Assembly: GCF_004795855.1 (NCBI RefSeq)
Contig: NZ_CP039252.1
Coordinates: 1,984,001-2,048,000 of the forward strand
Direction of reading: 5' to 3'
Origin: Hydrogenophaga sp. PAMC20947
GTDB lineage: Bacteria > Pseudomonadota > Gammaproteobacteria > Burkholderiales > Burkholderiaceae_C
DNA length: 64,000 bases
Both the position numbers and the translations under genes were made by a program. Shown piece after piece: positions 48,844 to 57,840 of this stretch. The notes below the pieces were generated by a model that saw only the letters and a list, made by a program, of their open reading frames with translations, was not told the DNA's origin and did no database searches. How positions within the stretch are numbered: the first letter of the stretch is position 1; each line of letters opens with the position of its first letter.

Positions 48844-50094
48844 CTAAGGACCTGCGCGCGCCTTCACCGCCTGACCGTCGGTGATGATGGTGCCCGGGTA
48901 CAACAACACGGTATCTCCCTCGCTCAAGCCCTCGCGCACCCAGGCCACATCGGCATTGCGCTGCTGGATCTGCACCGGCCTGGCGTTTGCACGGTCGTGC
49001 TCGACCACAAACACCCGCCACAGCTCACCGTCTCGCACCAGTGCCGCCGTGGGCACCAGCAAGACACCGGACTGCGAAAAGACCGTGATGCGCGCGTCGA
49101 CGCGAAACCCATCGCCCAGGCGCTTCGCTTCGTCCGGGACCGAGGCCAGATCCACCACCACGTTGACGCGCTGCTCTTCGATGCCCAGGGCCGACACCTT
49201 GGTGAAGGCCACGGGTTCGATCCGAGCCACACGCCCAGCGAGCGGCGGCGCGCTGCTGCCGGTGGACATCTGCACCACCGCGCCGGGCTGGATCTGTTGC
49301 ACTTCGCCGGAAAGTACATCAATGATCGCCTCCATGGCCGCGGTGTCGCCGATGTCGAGCAGCGGTTGGCCAGCGGCGACCGGTGCCGCGCTGTCCTTGT
49401 ACAACTTGAGCACCTGCCCGTCGATCGGGCTTTTGAGCAACCACAGCCCTGCGGTCGGGGCACCCCCATGGGCCGGTTGCGAGCGGCTCAGGGCGGCGCG
49501 TGCTTCAGCCAACGCAAAGTCTGCCACCCCCTGCTGTGCACGAGCCGCCGCCAGCGCTTCCTGTGCAGCCTGGCGGGCCAGCGTGGCCTGGTCCCGCGCC
49601 GAAGGTGCAATGAATTGGTCCTTGGCGAGTTGTACCGCACGGCTCGCCTCGAGCGTGGCCTGTTCCAGCGCTGTCTGGGCAACCTGCCCCTGGGCCACCG
49701 CGGCGCGGCGCGCGGCCTCGGCGCTGCCCACCCGCTGCGCCAACACGGTGCGCGTGCGCGCATCGATCATCTGCGGCGCAGCCGGTGCGAGCGTGGCCAC
49801 CACATCACCTGCGCGCACCACGTCGCCAACCTTGAGCGACGGCCGAAGCAGATCGGCTGGCGTGGGCGCAGCGATGGTGTAGCGGTTCTTCAGGCGCAAC
49901 TGGCCGTCCTCCTCGATCACCCGCTCGAAGCTGCCCTTGGCCACCTGGGCCACTTCGACCACCAGCGGCCTGGGGCGGTAAACCGCAAACACCAGCGCAG
50001 CAGCGGCCACCAACACCAGGCCCCAGCCGATCCAGCGCCGCAGTGTTTTGCCCCGCGTCTTGTCCTGGGTCTTGTTTGGGTTCTTGTCGTTCAT
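48844..50094 (-). CDS. HlyD/RND-type periplasmic adaptor of an ABC exporter
   Basis: A 416-residue membrane fusion protein: an N-terminal basic segment and membrane helix (WIGWGLVLVAAAALVFAVY, about 22-40), lipoyl half motif YTIAAPTPADLLRPSLKVGD, a helical hairpin (about 105-190), second lipoyl half LKSPIDGQVLKLYKDSAAP and beta-barrel region. It is the third gene of an ATPase-permease-adaptor operon (minus strand), its start overlapping the permease stop by 4 bp. This is a MacAB/DevBCA-like layout for export of an unknown compound. Confidence 0.9.
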   Translation of the reverse strand: MNDKNPNKTQDKTRGKTLRRWIGWGLVLVAAAALVFAVYRPRPLVVEVAQVAKGSFERVIEEDGQLRLKNRYTIAAPTPADLLRPSLKVGDVVRAGDVVATLAPAAPQMIDARTRTVLAQRVGSAEAARRAAVAQGQVAQTALEQATLEASRAVQLAKDQFIAPSARDQATLARQAAQEALAAARAQQGVADFALAEARAALSRSQPAHGGAPTAGLWLLKSPIDGQVLKLYKDSAAPVAAGQPLLDIGDTAAMEAIIDVLSGEVQQIQPGAVVQMSTGSSAPPLAGRVARIEPVAFTKVSALGIEEQRVNVVVDLASVPDEAKRLGDGFRVDARITVFSQSGVLLVPTAALVRDGELWRVFVVEHDRANARPVQIQQRNADVAWVREGLSEGDTVLLYPGTIITDGQAVKARAGP

Positions 50095-52460
50095 TCACGC
50101 ACTTTCAATACAGCGACCAGATCCAGCTGGTCGATTTTTCGACGCACCAGCAGCGCGCTTGCCACGCCGGCCGCCAACACGATGAGGGCCGCCGACGCAT
50201 AGGTCGAGGGCTCGATGATCACGGGGAAGTCGATGCTGTCCGACGACATGAGCTGCATCATCAATGAGGCCAGACCCCAGCCCGCCGCCGCGCCAACCGG
50301 TAGTGCGATCAGCAACTCGACTCCCAGCTCGGCCAGCAGCAGCACCGAGACCTCGGCCCGCGTCATCCCCAGCACGCGCAAGCTGGCCAGCTCCCAGGCC
50401 CGCTCCGAGAGCGAGATGCGCGCCGCGTTGTAGATGATGCCCACCGCCATCGCCACCGCAAACAGCGTGAGAATGCCGCTGAAGACACCCATGTTGCGCG
50501 AAGTCGTCTTGTCGAAAGCCGCCATGGAACCCGCCTTGTCAAACACCGAGTTGATGCCCGGCGCGCCTTTGACCGCCGTCCAGAACGCCGGCATGGCCAG
50601 CGCGTCCACCTGCAGCGCCGCATCGGCCACGCCATCGCCGTCGCGCGCCAGCCGGTTCATGGCGTCCAGGTTCATGTAGAGCTGTTTGCCAAACATGGTG
50701 TGCACCACGTCCACCACCGTCACCTGTACCTTGTTCTGGCTCCACAAGCGGAATTCCAGCCCGATGCGGTCGCCGACCCGGGCCCCGAGCGCATCGGCCA
50801 GCAAGGCGCTCAGCACGACGCCCTCCTCCGGCAGACTCACCGGACCGCGCTGTTCCCCCACCAGGCGCATCAGCCGCGCATCGCTGCGCAGACCCAGAAG
50901 ACCCGTGTCTTCGGTGCGCCCTTGCAGCCGCACTCGCACCGGCTCGGTGCGGTAAGGCTCGGCATCGATCACACCCGGCAGGCGCTTGAGATCGTGCACC
51001 ACCCCCACGGGAACCGGCCGATGAAAGTTGACCAGCACATCGCCCTGCTGGACCTGACGGAACTGCACATCCATGATGTGCGCAATGGCGTCGAGCCAGA
51101 AGGCGCCCGATATCTGCAGGGCCACGGCCAGCGCGATGCCGGTCACGGTGAACGCAGCGCGCATGGGACGTCGCTCGAAATTGCGGATCACCATCATGGC
51201 GCCAGTGCTCACGAAACGGGCCAGGCCGAGACGCTCGACCAGCGTGGCGCGGTAGCTCGGCGGGCTCGGCGGCTGCATGGCCTGCGCCGGACTCAGGCGC
51301 ACCACGGCGCGGATCGCGGTCCAGGCGCCGAGCGCGGCGGCCACTGCAGCGATCACTGTGGACACCAGCACCAGCCAGGGCGTGGTGGCATAAGCCAGGT
51401 GGTTGAAGCGAAACACGTCGTCGTACAGCCCGAGCATGCCCTTGCCGATGGCCACGCTCAGAGCCAGGCCGACCAGCACACCCAGGCCTGCGATGGCGAT
51501 GGCCAGCTGGATGTAGTGCCAGGCGATGGCCCCATTGCTGTAGCCCAGCGCCTTGAGGGCTGCGATCTGGCTGCGCTGCGTGGCGACCTGGCGACTCAGC
51601 ACCACATTGAGAATGAACATGGCCACCGCGAGGAAAATCGACGGCAGCACCGTGCCCATCACTTTGAGCTGCGCCAGTTCATCGGCCACGATCTTTGACG
51701 ACAGCTGCTTGTCGCGCCCGGTAGAGCCAATGGCGCCAAAAGGTTCCAGCAGGTGGTCCACCTGCAGCAGAACCGGCGCCACCGCCACGCCCGCATCGAG
51801 GCGCAGCGACACCTGGTTGAACGCACCCTCCATGTCAAACGCCTGGCTCATGCGCGCGCTGTCGATCCACCAGATGCCGAAAGACGTGTCGTCGGGCGCG
51901 CCCCCCTGCGAGGCAAACACATACTCGGGCGATGCGGCCGTGCCCACCAGGTGGATGCGCTCCCGCTTGCCGTTGAGAATCGCATGCACGGTGTCGCCAG
52001 GATTCAGCCCGCGCGCTGCGGCAAAGCGGTCGCTCACCAACGCTTCGAGGGAGCCACCGCGCTCGGGCCAGCGACCGCGTTTGAGTGACAGCGCATTGAT
52101 GCCTTGGCGTCCGGCGTGCACCCGTGAAAGGTCGACGCCAATGAAACGCCCGGTCACCGGCGGCAACACCTCCGGCAAATCAATCTGTGCATCGAAAGCC
52201 ACCCCCAGCTTGACCTCGGCCACGCCGTCCAGCGCCGCCAGGCGATCGCCCAAATGCACCGGCGCTCGCTTCACACCAGCGAACACGTCCGCCAGCCGGT
52301 TGTCGCGATAGAAAGCGTCGCGCGAGCCCTTGAGCGACTCGTGCACGGAGAACATCGAAACAAAACCCGCCACGCCAATGGCCACCACCATCGCGATGGT
52401 GAAAACCTGCGCCCGCAAGCGGGTGAGGTCGCGCCAGAGCTTGATGTGCAGGGCTTTCAT
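50091..52460 (-). CDS. FtsX-family ABC exporter permease
   Basis: A 789-residue permease: an N-terminal helix (VFTIAMVVAIGVAGFVSMF), a periplasmic domain, a first FtsX core (about 265-400), a second helix/periplasmic unit (about 430-640) and a second FtsX core (about 655-780). It is encoded 7 bp after the ATPase gene and overlaps the adaptor gene, so the three form one export complex. Confidence 0.92.
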   Translation of the reverse strand: MKALHIKLWRDLTRLRAQVFTIAMVVAIGVAGFVSMFSVHESLKGSRDAFYRDNRLADVFAGVKRAPVHLGDRLAALDGVAEVKLGVAFDAQIDLPEVLPPVTGRFIGVDLSRVHAGRQGINALSLKRGRWPERGGSLEALVSDRFAAARGLNPGDTVHAILNGKRERIHLVGTAASPEYVFASQGGAPDDTSFGIWWIDSARMSQAFDMEGAFNQVSLRLDAGVAVAPVLLQVDHLLEPFGAIGSTGRDKQLSSKIVADELAQLKVMGTVLPSIFLAVAMFILNVVLSRQVATQRSQIAALKALGYSNGAIAWHYIQLAIAIAGLGVLVGLALSVAIGKGMLGLYDDVFRFNHLAYATTPWLVLVSTVIAAVAAALGAWTAIRAVVRLSPAQAMQPPSPPSYRATLVERLGLARFVSTGAMMVIRNFERRPMRAAFTVTGIALAVALQISGAFWLDAIAHIMDVQFRQVQQGDVLVNFHRPVPVGVVHDLKRLPGVIDAEPYRTEPVRVRLQGRTEDTGLLGLRSDARLMRLVGEQRGPVSLPEEGVVLSALLADALGARVGDRIGLEFRLWSQNKVQVTVVDVVHTMFGKQLYMNLDAMNRLARDGDGVADAALQVDALAMPAFWTAVKGAPGINSVFDKAGSMAAFDKTTSRNMGVFSGILTLFAVAMAVGIIYNAARISLSERAWELASLRVLGMTRAEVSVLLLAELGVELLIALPVGAAAGWGLASLMMQLMSSDSIDFPVIIEPSTYASAALIVLAAGVASALLVRRKIDQLDLVAVLKVRE

Positions 52461-52467
52461 CCGGGCC

Positions 52468-53217
52468 TCACCAGCTCAACGAAGAGGCCGGCACTTTGTT
52501 TGCATTGACGTGGGACTCAACAATGCGCCCGTCTGTCAGACGCAACATCCGGTCGGCCATGTCGGCGATGGGCGCGTTGTGGGTGATCACGATGGTTGTC
52601 GTGCCCAGTTCGCGATTCACATGTTCGATCGCCTGCAAGACCTTGATGCCGGTGGCGCAATCAAGGGCCCCGGTGGGTTCGTCGCACAGCAGCACCGCCG
52701 GCTTCTTGGCAATCGCGCGCGCAATCGCCACCCGCTGCTGTTCTCCGCCCGAAAGTTGCGAAACAAAATGGTTGATCCGCTCGCCCAGCCCCACCAAATC
52801 CAGCGCGTCTTCGGGTGTCATGGGATCTTCGGCCAGCTCGGTCACCAGCGCCACGTTTTCTCGCGCGGTCAAGCTGGGAATGAGGTTGTAGAACTGGAAC
52901 ACGAAGCCCACGTGTTCACGCCGGTAACGGGTGAGCTCGGCATCTCCCGCGCCAATGAGTTCGTGCACCTGGCCCGCGTGGGTCCATTGCGCGGAGCCGC
53001 TGGTGGCCGTGTCCAGCCCGCCAAGGATGTTGAGCAGGGTCGATTTGCCGCTGCCCGAAGCGCCCAACAAGACCACGAACTCACCACGCACGATGTCCAG
53101 ATCGACACCGCGCAAGGCATGTACTGCGGTCGCGCCCTCGCCGTAGACCTTGGTCAGTCCGCGCGCGACAAAGACGGCCGAGGCGTCTTGGCCCACCGTT
53201 GCAACGGCGTCAGACAT
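52468..53217 (-). CDS. ABC transporter ATP-binding protein, LolD/MacB type
   Basis: A 249-residue ABC ATPase with Walker [11 protein letters not shown] (about residue 52), Q-loop [11 protein letters not shown], signature [15 protein letters not shown], Walker [13 protein letters not shown] and H-loop ITHN (Asn in place of the usual Asp after His, as often in this group). First gene of the operon with the FtsX permease and HlyD adaptor. Confidence 0.93.
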   Translation of the reverse strand: MSDAVATVGQDASAVFVARGLTKVYGEGATAVHALRGVDLDIVRGEFVVLLGASGSGKSTLLNILGGLDTATSGSAQWTHAGQVHELIGAGDAELTRYRREHVGFVFQFYNLIPSLTARENVALVTELAEDPMTPEDALDLVGLGERINHFVSQLSGGEQQRVAIARAIAKKPAVLLCDEPTGALDCATGIKVLQAIEHVNRELGTTTIVITHNAPIADMADRMLRLTDGRIVESHVNANKVPASSLSW

Positions 53218-53580
53218 GCCAGACCGAGCGCTCCGGCAAGAGCACCCTACCGATCAGCGGGGGGAAAACGTTCATTCCACCAGTGTGACGAACATCGCCG
53301 CGCACCGCCATGACCTGCATCAAGACGATGGATCATCTGCAACGCAGGTCGTCACACAGCATCCTGAGGGCAGCCGCTGCCGGCAATCGATCACGCATGA
53401 ACACCCCTAGCCGCCCATTCCCCGACAAGGGGTGAAAAATGTCACGCACGCTCTGGAGTGCACACCTCTACAAATAGCTGTTCCACCCGCGAAAATACAC
53501 TTCACAAGATCCCGAAGATCGCCGCAAGCGAACCGCTCTGCGAGAAAATTGCCGGTGAAATCCGCCGCTAGGAGACCCTC
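53218..53580 (+). other. intergenic region without a recognisable gene
   Basis: Holds the divergent promoters of the ABC operon (minus) and the 108-residue ORF (plus). Short frames on both strands show no family resemblance or ribosome binding site. The AGGAG site for the downstream ORF is at about 53570. Confidence 0.6.
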
Positions 53581-53907
53581 ATGACCACCTGCCTGACCCT
53601 GTGGATTCGAACTTTCCGATCCCGTGCAGAAAAATCCCCGAGCACCAGCAGCCTCAGCGAGCTCCGCAGTGCGCGCAACGCGCTGCTCCACTGCGTGCAC
53701 GACTGCTCAGCGGGCAACGTCAGGCGTTTGCAGGAAAAAATACAGAGCGCTCGCACCCACCGGGAGCTGTGGTCGCTGCGCAGTGAGATCTACCATTGTG
53801 TGGCCATGCACCACCACCAGGCCATGGCCACCGAGCGGGTGCAATCCCTGGCACACCATTTCGAGGGCTGGATCGAGTTCACGGAAGTGCGACAAAAACC
53901 GAGCTGA
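53581..53907 (+). CDS. hypothetical protein, 108 residues
   Basis: A small basic, Cys- and His-containing protein (LLHCVHDCS, EIYHCVAMHHHQAM), predicted largely helical, with no signal peptide or membrane segment. AGGAGA lies 8 bp before the ATG, which supports translation. I do not recognise the family; the Cys/His groups could bind metal or heme, but no standard motif is present. It is isolated between the ABC operon and the convergent msr genes. Confidence 0.55.
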   Translation: MTTCLTLWIRTFRSRAEKSPSTSSLSELRSARNALLHCVHDCSAGNVRRLQEKIQSARTHRELWSLRSEIYHCVAMHHHQAMATERVQSLAHHFEGWIEFTEVRQKPS

Positions 53908-54088
53908 AAAGTGCCCCTTCTGGCCCCTTCGGACCAGCCTGTTGTGCAGCGCTTCGAGCGCCGAATCCGCAGCAGAACCTCTCGCCCAAAAAGCGCAGCG
54001 CCAACGGCGAAAAATGCGACCACCCCAAGACTGAACGCGTCAACCCATCAGCGCGTCAGAATCCCAAATTCCCCGTCCCTCAGCCTGC

Positions 54089-54682
54089 TCATTTCCAGAC
54101 CCGCTTGAGCTGGGCATCGCGCCCGCAGCTGAGGCGGTAGTAGTGGTAGCGCACCGAGTTCTTCTTGTAATAGTCCTGGTGGTAATCCTCGGCCAGGTAG
54201 AAGGGGCTCGCAGGGGCGAGTTCGGTGTAGATGGTCTTGAAGCGACCCGTTTTCAGCAACGCACTCTTGCTCGCTTCGGCCACTTCCCGCTCCGCCTCGC
54301 TGCCCCAGTAGATGCCACTGCGGTACTGGCTACCGATGTCACAAAACTGCCGGTCTTTCTCGGTGGGGTCGATGGTCTTCCAGAAATACTCGACGAGCTG
54401 GGCGTAGCTGACCTTGTCTGGATCGTAGGTCACACGAACCGCCTCGGTGTGACCGGTGTGGCCCGCGCTCACGGCCTCGTAGGTCGGGTTGGTGGTTTTG
54501 CCTGCGGTGTAGCCCGACTCGGCCTGGGTCACGCCGGGCAACTTTTCAAAGTCGGACTCGGTGCACCAGAAACACCCGCCGGCAAAGACCGCTGTCGCCG
54601 TGGCCGCATGGGCCCATCCGGACAGCGTTGCGCCAGCCAACGTAAAACAGATCGCGGCAGCAGCAGAGGGTTTCGATCGCAT
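54089..54682 (-). CDS. msrA: exported peptide methionine sulfoxide reductase MsrA
   Basis: A 197-residue MsrA. A signal peptide (about 1-27, ending GWAHAA) precedes AVFAGGCFWCTESDFEKL with the catalytic Cys of GCFWC, followed by GYTAGKTTNPTYE, GHTEAVRVTYDP and FCDIGSQYRSGIYW. It repairs the S-epimer of methionine sulfoxide in envelope proteins using an exported thiol donor. The ATG at 54682 has GGAG upstream. It follows msrB by 62 bp on the same strand. Confidence 0.95.
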   Translation of the reverse strand: MRSKPSAAAAICFTLAGATLSGWAHAATATAVFAGGCFWCTESDFEKLPGVTQAESGYTAGKTTNPTYEAVSAGHTGHTEAVRVTYDPDKVSYAQLVEYFWKTIDPTEKDRQFCDIGSQYRSGIYWGSEAEREVAEASKSALLKTGRFKTIYTELAPASPFYLAEDYHQDYYKKNSVRYHYYRLSCGRDAQLKRVWK

Positions 54683-54744
54683 GGGGAGGCTCCTGAAAAT
54701 AGGGTGGGTCAACACAAACATCTCGTCAACGGACTGCCGGGCAC

Positions 54745-55242
54745 TCAGGTGCGCAGAGCGGGCAAGGCCTCGCCCGAAGGCACAAAAGCCAGGGCCACCC
54801 CGTTGTTGCAATAGCGCTGGCCCGTGGGCTTCGGACCATCGTTGAACACATGGCCCTGGTGTCCACCACATCGAGCGCAGTGGTATTCGGTGCGGGGGTA
54901 GATCATTTTGAAATCGGTCGAAGTGCCCACTCCGCCCGCCAAGGGTTGCCAGAAACTGGGCCAGCCGGTTCCGCTCTCGTATTTGTGGGCCGCATCAAAC
55001 AGCGGCAGCTGACAGGCTGCGCACACATAGATGCCCGCGCGCTTTTCCTGGTTCAGCGGGCTCGTTCCAGCGCGTTCGGTGTCCTCTTCAAACAACACGC
55101 GGTAGGCGGCATGCGAGACGAGCTTGCGCCACTCGGTTTCGGTCTTTTTCAGTGGGAATGGCGGCGCGGCCAGCACGGCGCTGGGCAAGGACACACCGGC
55201 GATCCAGGTCGACACGGCTTTCATCAGATCTCTGCGTTGCAT
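54745..55242 (-). CDS. msrB: exported methionine sulfoxide reductase MsrB
   Basis: A 165-residue MsrB. The N-terminus MQRRDLMKAVSTWIAG looks like a twin-arginine signal. The zinc-binding pairs CAAC and CARC, GTGWPSFWQPL, and RYCNNGVALAF with the catalytic Cys are present. It reduces the R-epimer of methionine sulfoxide, complementing MsrA. Start 55242 has GGAGAAA upstream. Tat export suggests the zinc-containing enzyme is folded before translocation while MsrA uses Sec. Confidence 0.94.
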   Translation of the reverse strand: MQRRDLMKAVSTWIAGVSLPSAVLAAPPFPLKKTETEWRKLVSHAAYRVLFEEDTERAGTSPLNQEKRAGIYVCAACQLPLFDAAHKYESGTGWPSFWQPLAGGVGTSTDFKMIYPRTEYHCARCGGHQGHVFNDGPKPTGQRYCNNGVALAFVPSGEALPALRT

Positions 55243-55417
55243 GGGGCATTTCTCCTGTAGGGGTTCCAGCCGGTCGGTTGCGAACAAGGCTGGTGATGGG
55301 GGTGTGTCGGGTGCGCGCGGATTTTCTTACGTCACAACAGCGTCCCATCATGCGGTGGTGTGCAGAAAGGCACGGGCACCACCAGCCATAACCCTTTCAA
55401 CACGCCCGATTAAAAAC

Positions 55418-55445
55418 TTGCATCTGCAACGATTGCAGGTACAAT
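55418..55445 (+). promoter_or_regulatory. MarR operator overlapping a -35/-10 promoter
   Basis: TTGCATCTGCAA (55418-55429), CGA, TTGCAGGTACAA (55433-55444) form an inverted repeat with 10 of 12 positions matched. The same bases give a promoter: -35 TTGCAT (55418-55423), 16-bp spacer, -10 TACAAT (55440-55445). A repressor bound here would cover both promoter elements, so autorepression is likely. Confidence 0.75.
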
Positions 55446-55451
55446 TTTTTC

Positions 55452-55940
55452 ATGCCGACCCCTGACTTCGCCCCAGACGCCACCCCCGCAGTGCCCGACC
55501 GCCCCCGTGGCTGCACCAATCTGCAACTGCGCCAACTCATGCGCCGCGTCGCTCAGCACTACGACGCCGAACTCGCGCAGGCCGGCCTCAAGACCACCCA
55601 GTATTCACTGCTGAGTTTTGTGCTCAAACTCGGCCCCGTCCGCCCTGCGGACCTCGCTGCTTCGCTGAAAATGGACGCGTCCACCCTCACCCGCAACCTC
55701 AAGCCGCTCATCGCCGCCGGCTGGTTGCGTCTGGACCCCGGCATCGACGGCCGCAGTCGCAGCGTGGTGCTCACGCCCGAAGGCCTGGCCAAGCGCACGC
55801 AAGCCAAACTGCGTTGGAAGGCCGCACAGTTGCGGCTCAACGCCACCCTCGGAGAAGCCCGCGTGGTGGCCCTTCACACACTGATCCACGAGTCCATGGA
55901 CTTGCTCGGCCCAGTCCAGACGCCCGACCTCACGGGATGA
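55452..55940 (+). CDS. MarR-family transcriptional regulator
   Basis: A 162-residue MarR protein: LKTTQYSLLSFVLKLGP, recognition helix MDASTLTRNLKPLIAAGWL and wing DGRSRSVVLTPEG. The ATG is only 6 bp after a -10 box (TACAAT), so transcription probably starts at or near the A of the ATG, and no ribosome binding site exists: a likely leaderless mRNA. It is followed by an SDR and a thioredoxin-fold isomerase, which it may control. Confidence 0.88.
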   Translation: MPTPDFAPDATPAVPDRPRGCTNLQLRQLMRRVAQHYDAELAQAGLKTTQYSLLSFVLKLGPVRPADLAASLKMDASTLTRNLKPLIAAGWLRLDPGIDGRSRSVVLTPEGLAKRTQAKLRWKAAQLRLNATLGEARVVALHTLIHESMDLLGPVQTPDLTG

Positions 55941-55967
55941 TCCCTGGCCACCCCCTACCCCATTCCC

Positions 55968-56723
55968 ATGAATTCACCAGACACACCAAAAAATGCCCCA
56001 CCTGCCCGCGCTGTCCTGATCGTGGGCGCCGGCGACGCGACCGGCGGTGCGATTGCACGCCGTTTTGCCGCCGAGGGCTACCACGTGGTGGCCGTGCGGC
56101 GCAGCGCTGAAGCCTTGCAGCCCCTCATACAAGACATCCAGGCAGCGGGAGGTCGCGCCGAAGGCTGGGCCTGCGACGCGCGCAAGGAAGAACAGGTGGT
56201 GGCCTTGTTTGAGCGCATCGAGCGCGAGATCGGGCCTCTGGAGGTCATGGTCTTCAACATCGGTGCCAACGTAAGGTTCAGCATCACCGAAACCACCGAG
56301 CGGGTGTACCGCAAGGTCTGGGAAATGGCGGCGCTGTCGGGCTTCCTGGTCGGACGGGAAGCGGCCCGGGTCATGCAACCCCGCGCAAAGGGCAGCATCT
56401 TTTTCACCGGCGCCACCGCGAGCATGCGGGGCAGCAACGGTTTCTGTGCATTCGCCGGCGCGAAATTCGCGCTGCGCGCCCTCGCACAAAGCATGGCCCG
56501 CGAGCTGGGTCCAAAAGGCATTCATGTTGCCCATCTGGTCATCGACGGCGCCATCGACACCGCCTTCATCGCCGACAATTTTCCAGAGCGCTACGCCACC
56601 AAGTCAGAGGGCGGTATCCTTGATCCAGACGCCATTGCCGCAAGCTACTGGGCATTGCACCAGCAGCCCCGCAACGCGTGGACACACGAACTCGATCTGC
56701 GCCCCTGGTCTGAAACCTGGTGA
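55968..56723 (+). CDS. atypical SDR-family protein lacking the catalytic tyrosine
   Basis: A 251-residue SDR. The cofactor loop is VGAGDATGGAIA (about 19-30). The structural NNAG position reads FNIGAN (96-101), the catalytic Ser region IFFTGATASM, and where YxxxK is expected it reads F162-A-G-A-K166, so Tyr is replaced by Phe. The C-terminal IDGAIDTAFI is intact. The change suggests a non-standard reaction or a binding role. It lies 27 bp after the MarR gene and 26 bp before the isomerase gene. Confidence 0.82.
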   Translation: MNSPDTPKNAPPARAVLIVGAGDATGGAIARRFAAEGYHVVAVRRSAEALQPLIQDIQAAGGRAEGWACDARKEEQVVALFERIEREIGPLEVMVFNIGANVRFSITETTERVYRKVWEMAALSGFLVGREAARVMQPRAKGSIFFTGATASMRGSNGFCAFAGAKFALRALAQSMARELGPKGIHVAHLVIDGAIDTAFIADNFPERYATKSEGGILDPDAIAASYWALHQQPRNAWTHELDLRPWSETW

Positions 56724-56749
56724 CATCCACCCAACCGGAAGCCTTCTGC

Positions 56750-57346
56750 ATGAGCCACAAAGCTGTTGAATTTTTCTTCGATGTGGGCAGCCCCACCGCC
56801 TATCTCGCCTGGACACAGTTGCCGGCCATCGCCAAAGAGGCGGGCGCCAACATCGTCTGGCGGCCCATGTTGCTGGGTGGCGTGTTCAAAGCCACGGGCA
56901 ACCAGAGTCCGGTCACGGTCCCAGCCAAAGGCCAGTGGATGGGCAGCGATTTGCCGCGTTGGGCACAGCGTTACCTCGTCCCCTTTCAGTCCAACCCGTT
57001 TTTCCCCATCAACACCCTGGCGCTGATGCGCGGCGCCACCGGTGTGCAAATGCGCCAGCCCGAGCGGCTGAATGACTATTTGCGTGCCGTGTTCAAAGCC
57101 ATGTGGGCCAAGCCAGTGAACATGGGCGACCCCGACATCATGGCCACCACCCTGGCTGGCGCGGGGTTTGATGCAGCGACGGTCTCGGCACTGATCAACG
57201 ACCCCGAAGTCAAAGCCCAACTCGTGGCCACCACCGACGAGGCCGTGCGCAGAGGCGTCTTTGGCGCACCCAGTTTTTTCGTGGGCGACGAAATGTTTTT
57301 TGGCCAGGATCGACTGGATTTTGTGCGCGATGCATTGAACTCGTGA
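56750..57346 (+). CDS. DsbA-family/kappa-GST, 2-hydroxychromene-2-carboxylate isomerase-like
   Basis: A 198-residue thioredoxin-fold protein. The N-terminal FFFDVGSPTAYLAW with Ser in place of the Dsb CxxC is typical of kappa-class GST and 2-hydroxychromene-2-carboxylate isomerase; GVFGAPSFFVGDEMFFGQDR is the conserved C-terminal block with the cis-Pro. The isomerase needs glutathione and acts in naphthalene degradation, but no such pathway is nearby, so a related glutathione-linked reaction is more likely. The ATG at 56750 is chosen; a GTG at 56720 would add ten residues. Confidence 0.88.
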   Translation: MSHKAVEFFFDVGSPTAYLAWTQLPAIAKEAGANIVWRPMLLGGVFKATGNQSPVTVPAKGQWMGSDLPRWAQRYLVPFQSNPFFPINTLALMRGATGVQMRQPERLNDYLRAVFKAMWAKPVNMGDPDIMATTLAGAGFDAATVSALINDPEVKAQLVATTDEAVRRGVFGAPSFFVGDEMFFGQDRLDFVRDALNS

Positions 57347-57840
57347 ACGCCAGGTCGATAGAGTGAGGGCTGAGTTGATGTCGGTTCTTCGCTCTTTGAC
57401 TTGTGTGGGTTTCTGACCTCTGCCGTCAGCGTTCGACCCGGGGCTGACATTCCGCCATCAAGAATGCAGACGTTTGTGACGCATTCACTCTTGTGCTGAT
57501 TCGCCCGCTCCGACGCCATAACGCTCCCGTCGGCCGGCATTCCAGGACACTGCCCGGATCATGTGGAACACATGTCCCGGCTTTCTCTCCTCCTACGAGG
57601 CGATTGAGAATCTTTATTCAGCTTTTCATCCTTGCATGAAGCCCATTCTGCCAAGATGAGAAAACCCGTCAGGAACATGGCTTGGCAGAGTTCGACACTG
57701 ACGTTGAGCTTGCCAAGCTCGGGCAGACTTGTGCCCTAAATTGGCCAGCTTCTCGTCAGACCAACCGAGGGGCGCGAGAATCCTTGAGGGTAGCCCGGCC
57801 GCTTAATCATGAGGAGATGCCTTGGTCAGCCGCGTGCCCT
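57347..57840 (+). other. intergenic region with no intact gene
   Basis: Lower coding density and mixed composition. No reading frame has family resemblance or a good start site. It separates the plus-strand isomerase gene from the end of the minus-strand two-component/YHYH run; both transcripts should end here, but no strong intrinsic terminator is seen. Confidence 0.6.

Noticed and set aside
52330..53313. Plus-strand frame antisense to the ABC ATPase
   Set aside because: The opposite strand has complete Walker and signature motifs.
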